Shown here one piece after another: positions 17,890 through 26,109 of a stretch of DNA of 64,000 nt (the first letter of the stretch is position 1; every line of letters starts with the position of its first letter). The DNA lies in contig JADZEI010000021.1 of assembly GCA_020850615.1 (NCBI GenBank), positions 124,001 through 188,000 of the forward strand. The letters are read 5' to 3'. This DNA is from Dehalococcoidia bacterium (GTDB taxonomy: Bacteria > Chloroflexota > Dehalococcoidia > Tepidiformales > Tepidiformaceae). The notes beneath the pieces are model-generated. The model had not been told where the DNA came from. It saw only the letters and a program-made list of their open reading frames with translations, and made no database searches. The translations under genes were made by a program, and so were the position numbers.

Positions 17890-18070
17890 TGGGTTCTGCC
17901 CGTCCGGGAAGGAAAGAGGCAGCGAACGGGAGCGCTGGAGCTCGTGGCGGGCCGGGCATGCCCGGAAGCATGCCCGGCCCGGTGTCCCGGTCCGCACGAG
18001 AGGGGAAACGCCAGGACCGGTGCCTCAGCGAACGCCGGGCTGCAATCGGCGCACGTGATAGACGTGCGGA

Positions 18071-18099
18071 ACCTAATCTATCGAGCGAACGTTAGTCAA
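18071..18099 (-). promoter_or_regulatory. Promoter with embedded operator motif for importer set 2 (distal)
   Basis: On the minus strand TTGACT (18094-18099), 17-nt spacer, TTAGGT (18071-18076). CTAACGTTCGCTCGATAG spans the end of the -35 and most of the spacer. It shares 7 consecutive bases (TCGATAG) and the CG-T-C core with the sites at 17868 and 29053, at the same spacing to -35 and -10. Confidence 0.5.
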
Positions 18100-18122
18100 C
18101 ACCCAAAAAAGAGAGAAGCCCG

Positions 18123-18761
18123 CTATTCCACCAGGCTGGTGGGATCCGTGAGGAGCCCGCGGACGAGCAGGAAGCCGTACGTCTCGGCGATGTCCTCCGG
18201 CGTGAGCCGGCCGCCGGGGTGGAACCAGGCGCTGAGCCGCACCTGGGCGCCGAGGATGATGTAGGCCGCCAGGGCGACATCCGTGCGCACGAACTCGCCG
18301 GATGCCATGCCCTCGCTGATGATGCGGAGGTAGAGCGCCTCGTAGCGCTTGAGGATGAGCGTGAGCTCGACGGTCTGGTCGCGCGGGAGCTCGCGGCCCT
18401 GGGTGGTGGAGATGCCGGCGGCGAGCCGGTCGCCGATCCGGTAGATCACACTTTCGCGAATCAGCTTGCGTAACTTCTGCGCGTTCGTCGCCGCGGGGTC
18501 CAGTTCACTCAGTGCGCGTTCCATGCGGAGGATGAGCTCCTCCATGTGGCGCTTGATAATCCGGTAGAGGATCTCGTCCTTCGAGGGGAAGTAGTAGTAC
18601 AGCGAGGACATCTGGATGCCCACAGCCGCGGCGAGGTCGCGGATCGAGACGCCGCGATAGCCCTTTTCGAAGAACATCTGCTCGGCGGTGTTCATGATCA
18701 GCTCGAGGCGCTGGTCACCGCCCATTGGGCCACGGACAGTCGTTTCTGGCTCGGTCGTCAT
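18123..18761 (-). CDS. TetR/AcrR family transcriptional regulator
   Basis: 212 residues. The N-terminal helix-turn-helix reads MNTAEQMFFEKGYRGVSIRDLAAAVGIQMSSLYYYF split over two helices, typical of TetR. The C-terminal part is a helical ligand domain with no recognised subfamily signature. Many TetR repressors of acyl-CoA metabolism respond to acyl-CoA. The open frame extends to 18926, but ATG 18761 after GGGGGAACG gives a normal length and start. It lies between two importer operons on the same strand. AACGTT-containing sites upstream of its own gene and other catabolic operons make it the best candidate for local control; this is inference. Confidence 0.9.
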   Translation of the reverse strand: MTTEPETTVRGPMGGDQRLELIMNTAEQMFFEKGYRGVSIRDLAAAVGIQMSSLYYYFPSKDEILYRIIKRHMEELILRMERALSELDPAATNAQKLRKLIRESVIYRIGDRLAAGISTTQGRELPRDQTVELTLILKRYEALYLRIISEGMASGEFVRTDVALAAYIILGAQVRLSAWFHPGGRLTPEDIAETYGFLLVRGLLTDPTSLVE

Positions 18762-18940
18762 CGTTCCCCCGCTTTCTCCACATCGCACTCGTGCGCCGGC
18801 CAGGTCGCGGCGGGACTCGCCGCATGCGAACTGCGACCCGGCGCTACGAGTGAAACCGTGCGCTCTGCTGATACTGCCTGCCGGGCCGCCGCCTCGTCGT
18901 TCACCATGCACTCCCTCGTGCGGCAACGGCAGGGAATCGC

Positions 18941-18955
18941 TTCAAACGTTACGAA
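18941..18955. promoter_or_regulatory. AACGTT-containing operator candidate upstream of TetR
   Basis: TTCAAACGTTACGAA. On the minus strand it reads TAACGTTTGAAGCGAT, similar to the TAACGTTCGCTCGAT of 18078-18095. Suitable for autoregulation. Confidence 0.35.
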
Positions 18956-19001
18956 ACACGGTCCGCAGTGTCACGCCGTGCAATCCCTGACGAGGCGCGG
19001 G

Positions 19002-19898
19002 TCACAACCCGCGCCGCTTCGGGTCCAGCTTGAGGCGGAGCCAGTCGCCCATGAGGTTCGTCGCCATCACGGTGAGTGCGATGACGATGCCCGGCATGGT
19101 GACGACCCACCAGGACTGGCGGATGTAGGTGCGCCCTTCGGACAGCGTGCCACCCCAGGTCGAGGTTGGGGGCGGGATCCCCAGCCCGAGGAAGTCCAAC
19201 GACGAAGCGGCGATGATCGTCGTGCCGAGCTGGAGCGTCGCGAGGACGACCAGCGTGTTCACGATGTTCGGGAAGATGTGGAAGGCGAGGATGCGCCAGG
19301 ATGGCACACCCGTGATGCGGGCGAGGGTGACGAAGTCGAGCTGGCTGATCCGCAGGACTTCGCCGCGGAGGATGCGGGCGTACCCCGCCCACGACAGCAG
19401 GCCGAGGATCAGGATGAGGTTGCGCATGCTTGCGCCGAGGATGCCCGCCGCCGCGACCGCGATCACGAGGAAGGGCATGCTGATGACCGCGTCCGTCAGG
19501 CGCGAGATGATCATGTCCGGGATGCCGCGGAAGTATCCCGAGACGAGCGCGAGGGTGGTGCCGATACCGCCGGCGATGAACACGACCGTGGCGCCGATGA
19601 TGAGCGAGACGCGGGCCCCGGCGATCAGGCGGCTGAGCATGTCGCGGCCGACGGGGTCCGTGCCGAGGGGGTAATCCCAGCTGCCGCCCTCCTGCCAGGC
19701 CGGGGGCTGGAGGCGGAGGAGCGGGTCCGGCACCTCCGGGTCGTGCGGCACGATCACGTCCGCGAAGATGCCGGAGAAGAGCACGATGACGATGATGATG
19801 ACCGGGATCACCGGGACCCCGCGGAGCAGCTGCAACGTCCGCGAGATCCGACCCGGGCCGGTGCGTTCGAGGCCGATGGCTGGGGTTTGCGCGACCAT
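19002..19898 (-). CDS. ABC importer permease, DppC/OppC type (set 3)
   Basis: 298 residues. OppC_N-like start, GTDPVGRDMLSRLIAGARVS, five further helices, EAA loop FVTLARITGVPSWRILAFH, and end LMGDWLRLKLDPKRRGL, which departs slightly from the usual DPRLR ending. It follows its DppB partner by 9 nt. The TetR gene lies 240 nt downstream. Confidence 0.92.
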   Translation of the reverse strand: MVAQTPAIGLERTGPGRISRTLQLLRGVPVIPVIIIVIVLFSGIFADVIVPHDPEVPDPLLRLQPPAWQEGGSWDYPLGTDPVGRDMLSRLIAGARVSLIIGATVVFIAGGIGTTLALVSGYFRGIPDMIISRLTDAVISMPFLVIAVAAAGILGASMRNLILILGLLSWAGYARILRGEVLRISQLDFVTLARITGVPSWRILAFHIFPNIVNTLVVLATLQLGTTIIAASSLDFLGLGIPPPTSTWGGTLSEGRTYIRQSWWVVTMPGIVIALTVMATNLMGDWLRLKLDPKRRGL

Positions 19899-19907
19899 CA
19901 GGGCCTC

Positions 19908-20828
19908 CTAGGCGTAGCGGATGCGCGGGTCGATGTAGCCATAGGCCAGGTCGACCAGCAGGTTGATGACGACGAGCGTCACGGAGATGAAGAACGTGCC
20001 CGCCTGCACGACGGTGTAGTCACGGGCGGTGACGGACTCGACGAGGAGCTTGCCCGTCCCCGGCCAGCCGAAGATCTGCTCGACGACGACCGACCCCGAG
20101 AGGAAGGCGACGAACTGGAGCGAGGCGAGCGTGAGGATCGGGATGGCGGCGTTGCGCAGCCCGTGCTTGAAGATAACGAGCCGCTCGGGCAGGCCCTTGA
20201 TCCGGAGGAACTTCACGGACTCGCTTTCGAGCACGTCGAGCATGGCGGAGCGCGTGAGCCGGACCATCGCCGCCATCGAGAACCACCCGAGCGTGACCGA
20301 CGGGAGGATGTAATGCTTCCAGTCTCCCGGCCCGGCCACGGGTAACCAGCCAAGCTTCACGGAGAAGATGAGGATGCCGAAGATGCCGATCGCGAAAGTG
20401 GGGATGGACTGCCCGAGCACGGCGAAGAACCGCCCGAACTGGTCGACCACGCCCCCGGGGCGCACGGCCGAGAAGATGCCGATCAGGCCGCCCAGGCCAA
20501 CGCTGATGAGGAAGGCGAGGGCGGCGAGCTTGAGCGTGGCGGGGAACCGTTCGATGACGAGACCGAGGGCCGGTTCGCGGAAGCGGAGCGAGTCCCGGAA
20601 GTCGCCGCGGACGACACGCGACATGTAGTCCGCGTATTGCTCGAGGACCGGTTTATCGAGCCCGAGCTCGATCTCCAGGAGCTCGATCTCCTCCTGGGAA
20701 GCGGAGGCGCCGGCCATCACCTGGGCAGCATTGCCAGGTGTGAACCGGACGAGCAGGAACACGAACGTCGTCACGATCCAGACGACGATGACCGCCTGGA
20801 TGAGCCGGCTCACGATGTATCGCGCCAT
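19908..20828 (-). CDS. ABC importer permease, DppB/OppB type (set 3)
   Basis: 306 residues with N-terminal helix (SRLIQAVIVVWIVTTFVFLL), loop, permease core, EAA-type loop near KFLRIKGLPERLVIFKH and the end LLVDLAYGYIDPRIRYA. It is 33 nt after the binding-protein stop. Confidence 0.92.
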   Translation of the reverse strand: MARYIVSRLIQAVIVVWIVTTFVFLLVRFTPGNAAQVMAGASASQEEIELLEIELGLDKPVLEQYADYMSRVVRGDFRDSLRFREPALGLVIERFPATLKLAALAFLISVGLGGLIGIFSAVRPGGVVDQFGRFFAVLGQSIPTFAIGIFGILIFSVKLGWLPVAGPGDWKHYILPSVTLGWFSMAAMVRLTRSAMLDVLESESVKFLRIKGLPERLVIFKHGLRNAAIPILTLASLQFVAFLSGSVVVEQIFGWPGTGKLLVESVTARDYTVVQAGTFFISVTLVVINLLVDLAYGYIDPRIRYA

Positions 20829-20861
20829 ACCACACCTCCCTTCCCGCCCGGTTGCCCGGGC

Positions 20862-22532
20862 TCAGACCTTCGCGTGCTCGAGGTTAATGATGTAGCCGAT
20901 GCCCGGCGTCGGGTCCCAGGACTTCACGCGCTTGCTGACCGCGAAGTGCGTGCTGGACGTCCAGAGCGTGCTGTAGATGCGCTCCTTTGCGACCTTCGTC
21001 TGGATGTCCGTCCAGTTCTTTTCGCGGGCGGCATCGTCCGTACCGGTGATGATGCCGTTCATCCAGCCGTCGAGCTCCGGGTCCTTCAGGTAGCTGAACG
21101 AACCATCGGAGAGGACGAACAGGCCCCACTGGCCGGGGTCGACGTAGTTCGCGCCGGTGGGCTCGATGTACATGCCCTGGGTCTTCTTGCCGTTCACCAT
21201 CGCGAGCCAGGCGCCGCTGTCCATCGACTTCACGGTCACGTTGACGCCGATCTTCTTCCAGTCGGCGACCATGACGTTCACGTACTCGGAGACCGGCGCA
21301 GTGACGGAGAAGTCGATATCGAAGCCGCCGCCGTGCCCGGCCGACTCGAGCAGCGCCTTGGCCGCGTTGATGTCGTACGGGTCAGGGTCGATCTTCGCGT
21401 GGCCCTTGAGCGCGGGGTTGCCAAAGCTGCCGGCCGGGTTCGCGCCGCCGTTGAGCAGCTTCTCCGTGATGTCCTTGCGGTTGATCGCCTTCGACATCGC
21501 CTCGCGGACGCGGGGGTCGTTGGTGGGCGAGCTGGCGTTGCCCAGGTACGGGTCCATGAAAACGAGCCAGAAGCTCGTGTCGTTGTCCGTCGTCTTGATC
21601 TGCCCGCCGAAGCCCTTGACCACGTCCTTGTTCGCCGGATTGATGTAGGCGATGTCCGTCTCGCCCGTCTCGATCTGCGAAAGGCGCGTGCTCTCTTCGG
21701 CGGTCGCCTTGATCACCAGGTCCTTGATGAACGGCGTCTTGCGGTAGTGCCCTTCGACGGCCTGGAGGGTGATGCGCTCGCCCTTCGTGCCGCTCACGAA
21801 CTTGAAGGGGCCCGAAGCCAGCGGCGCGCTCCCGGAGAACGCGTCGAAGCCGACCTTCTCAAAGTGCGCCTTGGAGATCACCGGGAACATGAAGTTGAAG
21901 GTTGTGAGGAGCGGGTACGGCTTCGCCAGCTTGACGATGGCGGTCTGCGCGTCCGGCGTCTCGGTCGCGGTGTAGATCTTGGTCCACTCCGACTTGCGGG
22001 CGTGCTTGGCCTGGTCGGTCTTCACGAAGTCGAGCGTGAACTTGAGGTCGGCGGAGGTGACCGCGGTGCCGTCGTGGAACTTCGCGTCCGGGCGGATCTT
22101 GAAGGTGACCTGGAGCCCGTCGTTCGGGCGCTCCCAGCTCGCGGCGAGGCTGTTGTAGTAGCTGAAGGCCTGGTCCTTCTTCTCGACGCCGATCATCGCG
22201 TCGGCGATCGAGTCGCGGTAGACCGTCTGGCCGCCGTTGGTCCACATCAGCGGGTTGAAGTCGCTCAGGGTGGAGCTGGCGGAGGTGTCGACGACGATCC
22301 TGCCGGCCGGGACCACGGCCTGGCTGGCGGTGGCCGTGGCGGCGGTACCCGTTCCAGTCGCGGCAGCGGTGGAGGTCGTGGTTGCCGTGGTGTCGCCGCC
22401 GTCGTCGTCGTCATCGTCGCCGCAGCCAACGGCGGCGTAGGCGGCGATGCCGGCGGCGCCGAGGCCCGTGCTGCGGAGGATGGTGCGGCGGCCGAACCGG
22501 CGCCGCGTCCAGTAGTTGTCTCGTTCCGACAT
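20862..22532 (-). CDS. ABC importer substrate-binding lipoprotein, family 5 (set 3)
   Basis: 556 residues. MSERDNYWTRRRFGRRTILR gives a twin-arginine signal, and the lipobox ends at C37. Six Asp and a long Thr/Ala linker follow before the SBP_bac_5 fold. The ATG at 22532 is chosen because the protein then aligns with the set 2 receptor; the open frame extends to 22700 but lacks a signal there. It is preceded by both ATPase genes of this set, so set 3 is the only complete importer here. It lies downstream of the second thiolase/CoA-transferase module in the same direction. Confidence 0.9.
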   Translation of the reverse strand: MSERDNYWTRRRFGRRTILRSTGLGAAGIAAYAAVGCGDDDDDDGGDTTATTTSTAAATGTGTAATATASQAVVPAGRIVVDTSASSTLSDFNPLMWTNGGQTVYRDSIADAMIGVEKKDQAFSYYNSLAASWERPNDGLQVTFKIRPDAKFHDGTAVTSADLKFTLDFVKTDQAKHARKSEWTKIYTATETPDAQTAIVKLAKPYPLLTTFNFMFPVISKAHFEKVGFDAFSGSAPLASGPFKFVSGTKGERITLQAVEGHYRKTPFIKDLVIKATAEESTRLSQIETGETDIAYINPANKDVVKGFGGQIKTTDNDTSFWLVFMDPYLGNASSPTNDPRVREAMSKAINRKDITEKLLNGGANPAGSFGNPALKGHAKIDPDPYDINAAKALLESAGHGGGFDIDFSVTAPVSEYVNVMVADWKKIGVNVTVKSMDSGAWLAMVNGKKTQGMYIEPTGANYVDPGQWGLFVLSDGSFSYLKDPELDGWMNGIITGTDDAAREKNWTDIQTKVAKERIYSTLWTSSTHFAVSKRVKSWDPTPGIGYIINLEHAKV

Positions 22533-22591
22533 GAGCTCTGCTTCCCCTTCTCGAGTGTTGGTCCCCGCTCGCATGGTTCCCTCAAGGGACC

Positions 22592-23587
22592 TCAGTACAG
22601 GTGGCATTCCACGAAGTGGCCGGGCTTCACCTCCTTCCACACAGGCGCTGCCTGGCTGCAGATGTCCATCACGGCCGGGCAGCGCGTCCGGAAACGGCAC
22701 CCGGAGGGCGGATTGATCGGGCTCGGGATTTCGCCCTGGATCGCCGGGAGCTGGCGCGCCAGGCGCGGGTCCGGCGGCAGGGCGGCGGCGAAGAGCCCCT
22801 TCGTGTAGGGATGGAGCGGCTCCGTCACCAGTGGCCGCGAGGGCGCCATCTCGACCATGCGGCCGAGATACATGACCGCGACGCGGTGGCTCGCCTGGGC
22901 CACGCTCGCGAGGTCATGGGCGATCAGCAGGTAGGAGATGCCGAGGTTCTTCTGGATGTCGCGCAGCAGGTTCAGCACCTGCGCCCGGATCGACACGTCC
23001 AGCGCCGAGACCGGCTCATCGAGCACGATGAGCTTCGGTTCGAGCGCGAGGGCCCGGGCGATGGCAACGCGCTGGCGCTGGCCGCCGCTGAACTGGTGCG
23101 GGTAGAGGTCGGCGGAATGCGGGTTCAGCCCGACGATGCGGAGGAGGTCGCCCACGCGCTCGCGGCGGCGGCCGCGGTCGTACATGCCGTGCACGACCAT
23201 GGGCTCCATGAGGATGTCGCGCACCCGCATGCGCGGGTTCAGGGACGAGTACGGGTCCTGGAAGACGGCCTGGACGTCGCGCCGGTGGCGGCGGAGCTCG
23301 CGGCCCTTGAGCGTCGCCAGGTCCCGCCCGGCGAAGGTGACCATGCCCTCCGGCGGGCGCTCGACGAGGAGCACCTGGCGCGCGGTCGTGGTCTTGCCGC
23401 AGCCGGATTCGCCGACGAGCCCGAACGTCTCGCCGCGGGCGATGGAGAACGACACGCCGTCGATGGCGTGGACGTGGGCGACCGTGCGCTGGAGCAGCCC
23501 CGACTTCACCGGGTAGTGCCGAACGAGGTTTGTGACCTCGAGGAGGGGCTCGGTCGCGGCGGCCGTGCTGCGTTCGGCGGTGGTCAT
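22592..23587 (-). CDS. ABC importer ATPase, DppF/OppF type
   Basis: 331 residues. Walker A GESGCGKTT, signature SGGQRQR, Walker B LIVLDEP and the C-terminal oligopeptide-transporter domain with GCRFRTRCP and further Cys. It couples ATP hydrolysis to transport in the cytoplasm. The start overlaps the stop of the DppD-type gene by 4 nt. As the only DppD/F pair in the window it may also energise sets 1 and 2. Confidence 0.93.
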   Translation of the reverse strand: MTTAERSTAAATEPLLEVTNLVRHYPVKSGLLQRTVAHVHAIDGVSFSIARGETFGLVGESGCGKTTTARQVLLVERPPEGMVTFAGRDLATLKGRELRRHRRDVQAVFQDPYSSLNPRMRVRDILMEPMVVHGMYDRGRRRERVGDLLRIVGLNPHSADLYPHQFSGGQRQRVAIARALALEPKLIVLDEPVSALDVSIRAQVLNLLRDIQKNLGISYLLIAHDLASVAQASHRVAVMYLGRMVEMAPSRPLVTEPLHPYTKGLFAAALPPDPRLARQLPAIQGEIPSPINPPSGCRFRTRCPAVMDICSQAAPVWKEVKPGHFVECHLY

Positions 23588-24663
23588 GGTCGCACCTCCC
23601 CGGCGGCGACCGGCACCTGGGCCGCGGCCTGAGCGGGCTCGCCCGGGAGCGCATCGACCCAGCAGAGCGAGCTGTGGGCCGGGCCGTGCACCCGGACCGG
23701 CGGCGGGTTGTCCTTGCAGATCTCCATCGCCACCGGGCAGCGCGGCTGGAACGGGCAGCCGGCCGGCAGGTTCGTCAGGTCCGGCGGCTGCCCTTCGATC
23801 GTGGGCAGCGTCTCCGGGAACTCGCCCAGGCGCGGCACCGACTGGAGCAGCGCCCGCGTGTAGGGGTGCTGCGGCTTTTCGAAGAGGTCGACGGTGCTCG
23901 CAGTCTCGACGATGCGGCCCGCGTACATCACGGCCACGCGGTCGCAGTTGCGGGCGACGATGCTGAGGTCGTGCGTGACCAGGATCATCGCGAGGTGGCG
24001 CTCGTCCTGGATCGACTTGAGCAGGTCCAGGAACTGGACCTGGATGGTCACGTCCAGCGCGGTCGTGGGCTCGTCGGCGATGAGGACGGCGGGCTCGCTG
24101 GAGAGCGCGATCGCGGCGACGACGCGCTGGCGCATGCCGCCGCTCATCTGGTGCGGGTACGCCTTCACGCGGGACTTCGCCCCCGGGATGCGGACCATTT
24201 CGAGCAGGCCGACGACGCGGTCCCAGCCGGAGCGGTGCTTGCCTTCGGCTTCGTCCACCCGGAGCGTCTCGCGCACCTGCTCGCCGACGATGAAGAGCGG
24301 GTCGAGCGAGGTCATCGGGTCCTGGAGGATCATCCCGATCTCGCGGCCGCGGACGGTGCGCATCTCCTTATCGGGGATGGTGAGGATGTCGCGGCCGTTG
24401 AGGATGACCTGGCCGCTGGCGATCCGCCCGGCGCCATGGGGGATCATCCGCATGAGCGAAAGGCAGGTGACGCTCTTGCCGGAGCCGGATTCGCCCACCA
24501 GCCCGAGCGTTTCGCCCGGGCGGAGGTCGAAGCTCACCCCGGCGACGGCGCGGACAATCCCGCGGCTCGTCCGGAACTCGACGCGGAGGTCCCGCACGGA
24601 GAGGATCGGCTCGCGGGCGGCAAGGCCGTTGCCCGGTCCTGCGGTTGGTGTGTTGTCGGCCAT
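23584..24663 (-). CDS. ABC importer ATPase, DppD/OppD type
   Basis: 359 residues. Walker A GESGSGKS, signature SGGMRQR, Walker B VLIADEP, His loop VTHDLS, and the C-terminal domain with GCPFQPRCP. An N-terminal stretch of about 18 residues precedes the ATPase core. It begins 26 nt after the HMGCS-like gene, which places transporter and enzyme genes in one apparent operon. Confidence 0.93.
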   Translation of the reverse strand: MADNTPTAGPGNGLAAREPILSVRDLRVEFRTSRGIVRAVAGVSFDLRPGETLGLVGESGSGKSVTCLSLMRMIPHGAGRIASGQVILNGRDILTIPDKEMRTVRGREIGMILQDPMTSLDPLFIVGEQVRETLRVDEAEGKHRSGWDRVVGLLEMVRIPGAKSRVKAYPHQMSGGMRQRVVAAIALSSEPAVLIADEPTTALDVTIQVQFLDLLKSIQDERHLAMILVTHDLSIVARNCDRVAVMYAGRIVETASTVDLFEKPQHPYTRALLQSVPRLGEFPETLPTIEGQPPDLTNLPAGCPFQPRCPVAMEICKDNPPPVRVHGPAHSSLCWVDALPGEPAQAAAQVPVAAGEVRP

Positions 24664-24689
24664 CCCTCATCCCCTCCCCGGCGGTGGCC

Positions 24690-26087
24690 CTAACGGGCGG
24701 GCGCGGCCTTCCAGAGGTAGGTGCTGATCCCGTCTGCTTCGGAGAACTTGCGGAAGGTGAGCTCGAGCGGCATGCCGATCTTCACGGCGTCGAGGTCCCG
24801 GTCGGTGACCATCATCATGGCCCGGCCGCCGACCTCGAAGTCGATCACGCCGTGGAGCAGGGGCACGTCCGGCGTCGCGGCCACGTAGTCCATGGAGTAG
24901 CTGAAGAGCGTGCCGCCGCCCTGGGACATCGAGATCGGCTCGTTCGTGTCCTTCACCTGGCACTTCACGCAGACGCGCTGGGCCGGGTACTGGACCATGC
25001 CGCAGCTGGTGCAGCGCATGCCGTGGAAGCGGATCACCTCGTCCTGCTCGCGGTAGATGGCGTGCGGGGCGGCGGCCACCCTGTGCCCGTTGAGCGTCGC
25101 GGGCCCGAGGTCGCGCCAGCGCAGGTAGTCGTAGTAGTCGGCGATCGGGACGCCCTTCTCGGCCTGCGCCGCGACGGAGCGGCGGTCCTGGCGGACGGCG
25201 GCGAGGTCCTCCGTGGTCTTGAGGACGAGCGCGTCGGCGCCGTCGCCGTAGTTAACAAGGAGGATCTTCTCGCTCGGCCCCGCCGTCTCGAGCGCATGGA
25301 TGAGCTGGAGGAACGCGTGGGCGACCCCGGAGCTGCCCAGCCCGGCCGGCGGCTCGACGAGCTGCTCCGGCGTGATCCCGAGCCGCTTCACGGCCTCGCC
25401 GCGGCGGCGGGCATCGGGCGAATAGAGCACGACTTTGTCGAAGTCCGCGATCTGCTGGCTGGTGTGCGAAAGCATGCCCGAGACGCAGGTGGTCACCGCG
25501 TGGAGGTAGCCCTCTTCGTAGCGGAAGTGCTCCTCCGGCGAGGAGCGGAGCATCCGGTCGCCGTCGCCGCGCCAGACATCGAGGATGTCGTTCACGATCG
25601 AGTGCGAGGAGCTCACCTTGAGCGCGGCTGCGTCGCCATCGATGAGGAACGCCACGGCCGCGTCGCCGCCCTCGCGTTCGAGGTCCGAGCCGGGCTGGCC
25701 GAGCCGGTTGTCGGTCACGACCACGAGCGCATTGGTGAACGTGCCCGCGCGGACGCCGTCGAGGGCCATGCGCAAGGCCTGGGTGCCGGCCCGCAGGCTG
25801 TGGGCGATGTCGGCGGTGAAGATGTCGCTGCGCAGGTCGACCGCGGTGGCGACGAGGCTGGCGGCCTGCTTCTCGCTGTACGGGAGCGACGTCGACGCCA
25901 GGTAGACGGCGTCGACCTTCGACTTATCGAAGCCGCGGAGGCATTCGCGCGCGGCGGCGACGGCCATGGTCACGGCGTCTTCGTCGAAGTTCGTGATGGC
26001 GCGCTGGGTCTTGTTGGGCCAGTTCTTCGTGCCGGGCCCCATGCGCATCTTCGGGATGTACGCCCCGTAGGAAACGATCGCTGCCAT
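24690..26087 (-). CDS. HMG-CoA-synthase-like protein fused to DUF35 zinc-ribbon/OB domain (copy 2)
   Basis: 465 residues, collinear with 8566-10014 over its whole length. Condensing-fold part with GAYIP, NFDEDAVTMAVAA, YLASTSLPYSEKQAA and LVNYGDGADALVL. The C-terminal 112 residues hold a zinc ribbon (C359-x2-C362, C373-x2-C376) and OB fold. The expected catalytic Cys is again Leu (L98, SLRAGT). Sharing of this substitution argues that it is functional rather than decay. A DUF35 partner role for the adjacent thiolase is the most economical reading. Confidence 0.85.
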   Translation of the reverse strand: MAAIVSYGAYIPKMRMGPGTKNWPNKTQRAITNFDEDAVTMAVAAARECLRGFDKSKVDAVYLASTSLPYSEKQAASLVATAVDLRSDIFTADIAHSLRAGTQALRMALDGVRAGTFTNALVVVTDNRLGQPGSDLEREGGDAAVAFLIDGDAAALKVSSSHSIVNDILDVWRGDGDRMLRSSPEEHFRYEEGYLHAVTTCVSGMLSHTSQQIADFDKVVLYSPDARRRGEAVKRLGITPEQLVEPPAGLGSSGVAHAFLQLIHALETAGPSEKILLVNYGDGADALVLKTTEDLAAVRQDRRSVAAQAEKGVPIADYYDYLRWRDLGPATLNGHRVAAAPHAIYREQDEVIRFHGMRCTSCGMVQYPAQRVCVKCQVKDTNEPISMSQGGGTLFSYSMDYVAATPDVPLLHGVIDFEVGGRAMMMVTDRDLDAVKIGMPLELTFRKFSEADGISTYLWKAAPAR

Positions 26088-26109
26088 GCTCTGCCTGCCT
26101 CCTCTTCTT

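Larger units (their letters stand above)
17802..18122. other. Regulatory intergenic region upstream of importer set 2
   Basis: No gene. It contains two minus-strand promoter candidates (17861-17889 and 18071-18099) that share spacer sequence with one another and with the promoter at 29046-29074. The part between them has GCCCGGGCATGC-type short inverted repeats around 17950-17985. Confidence 0.6.
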
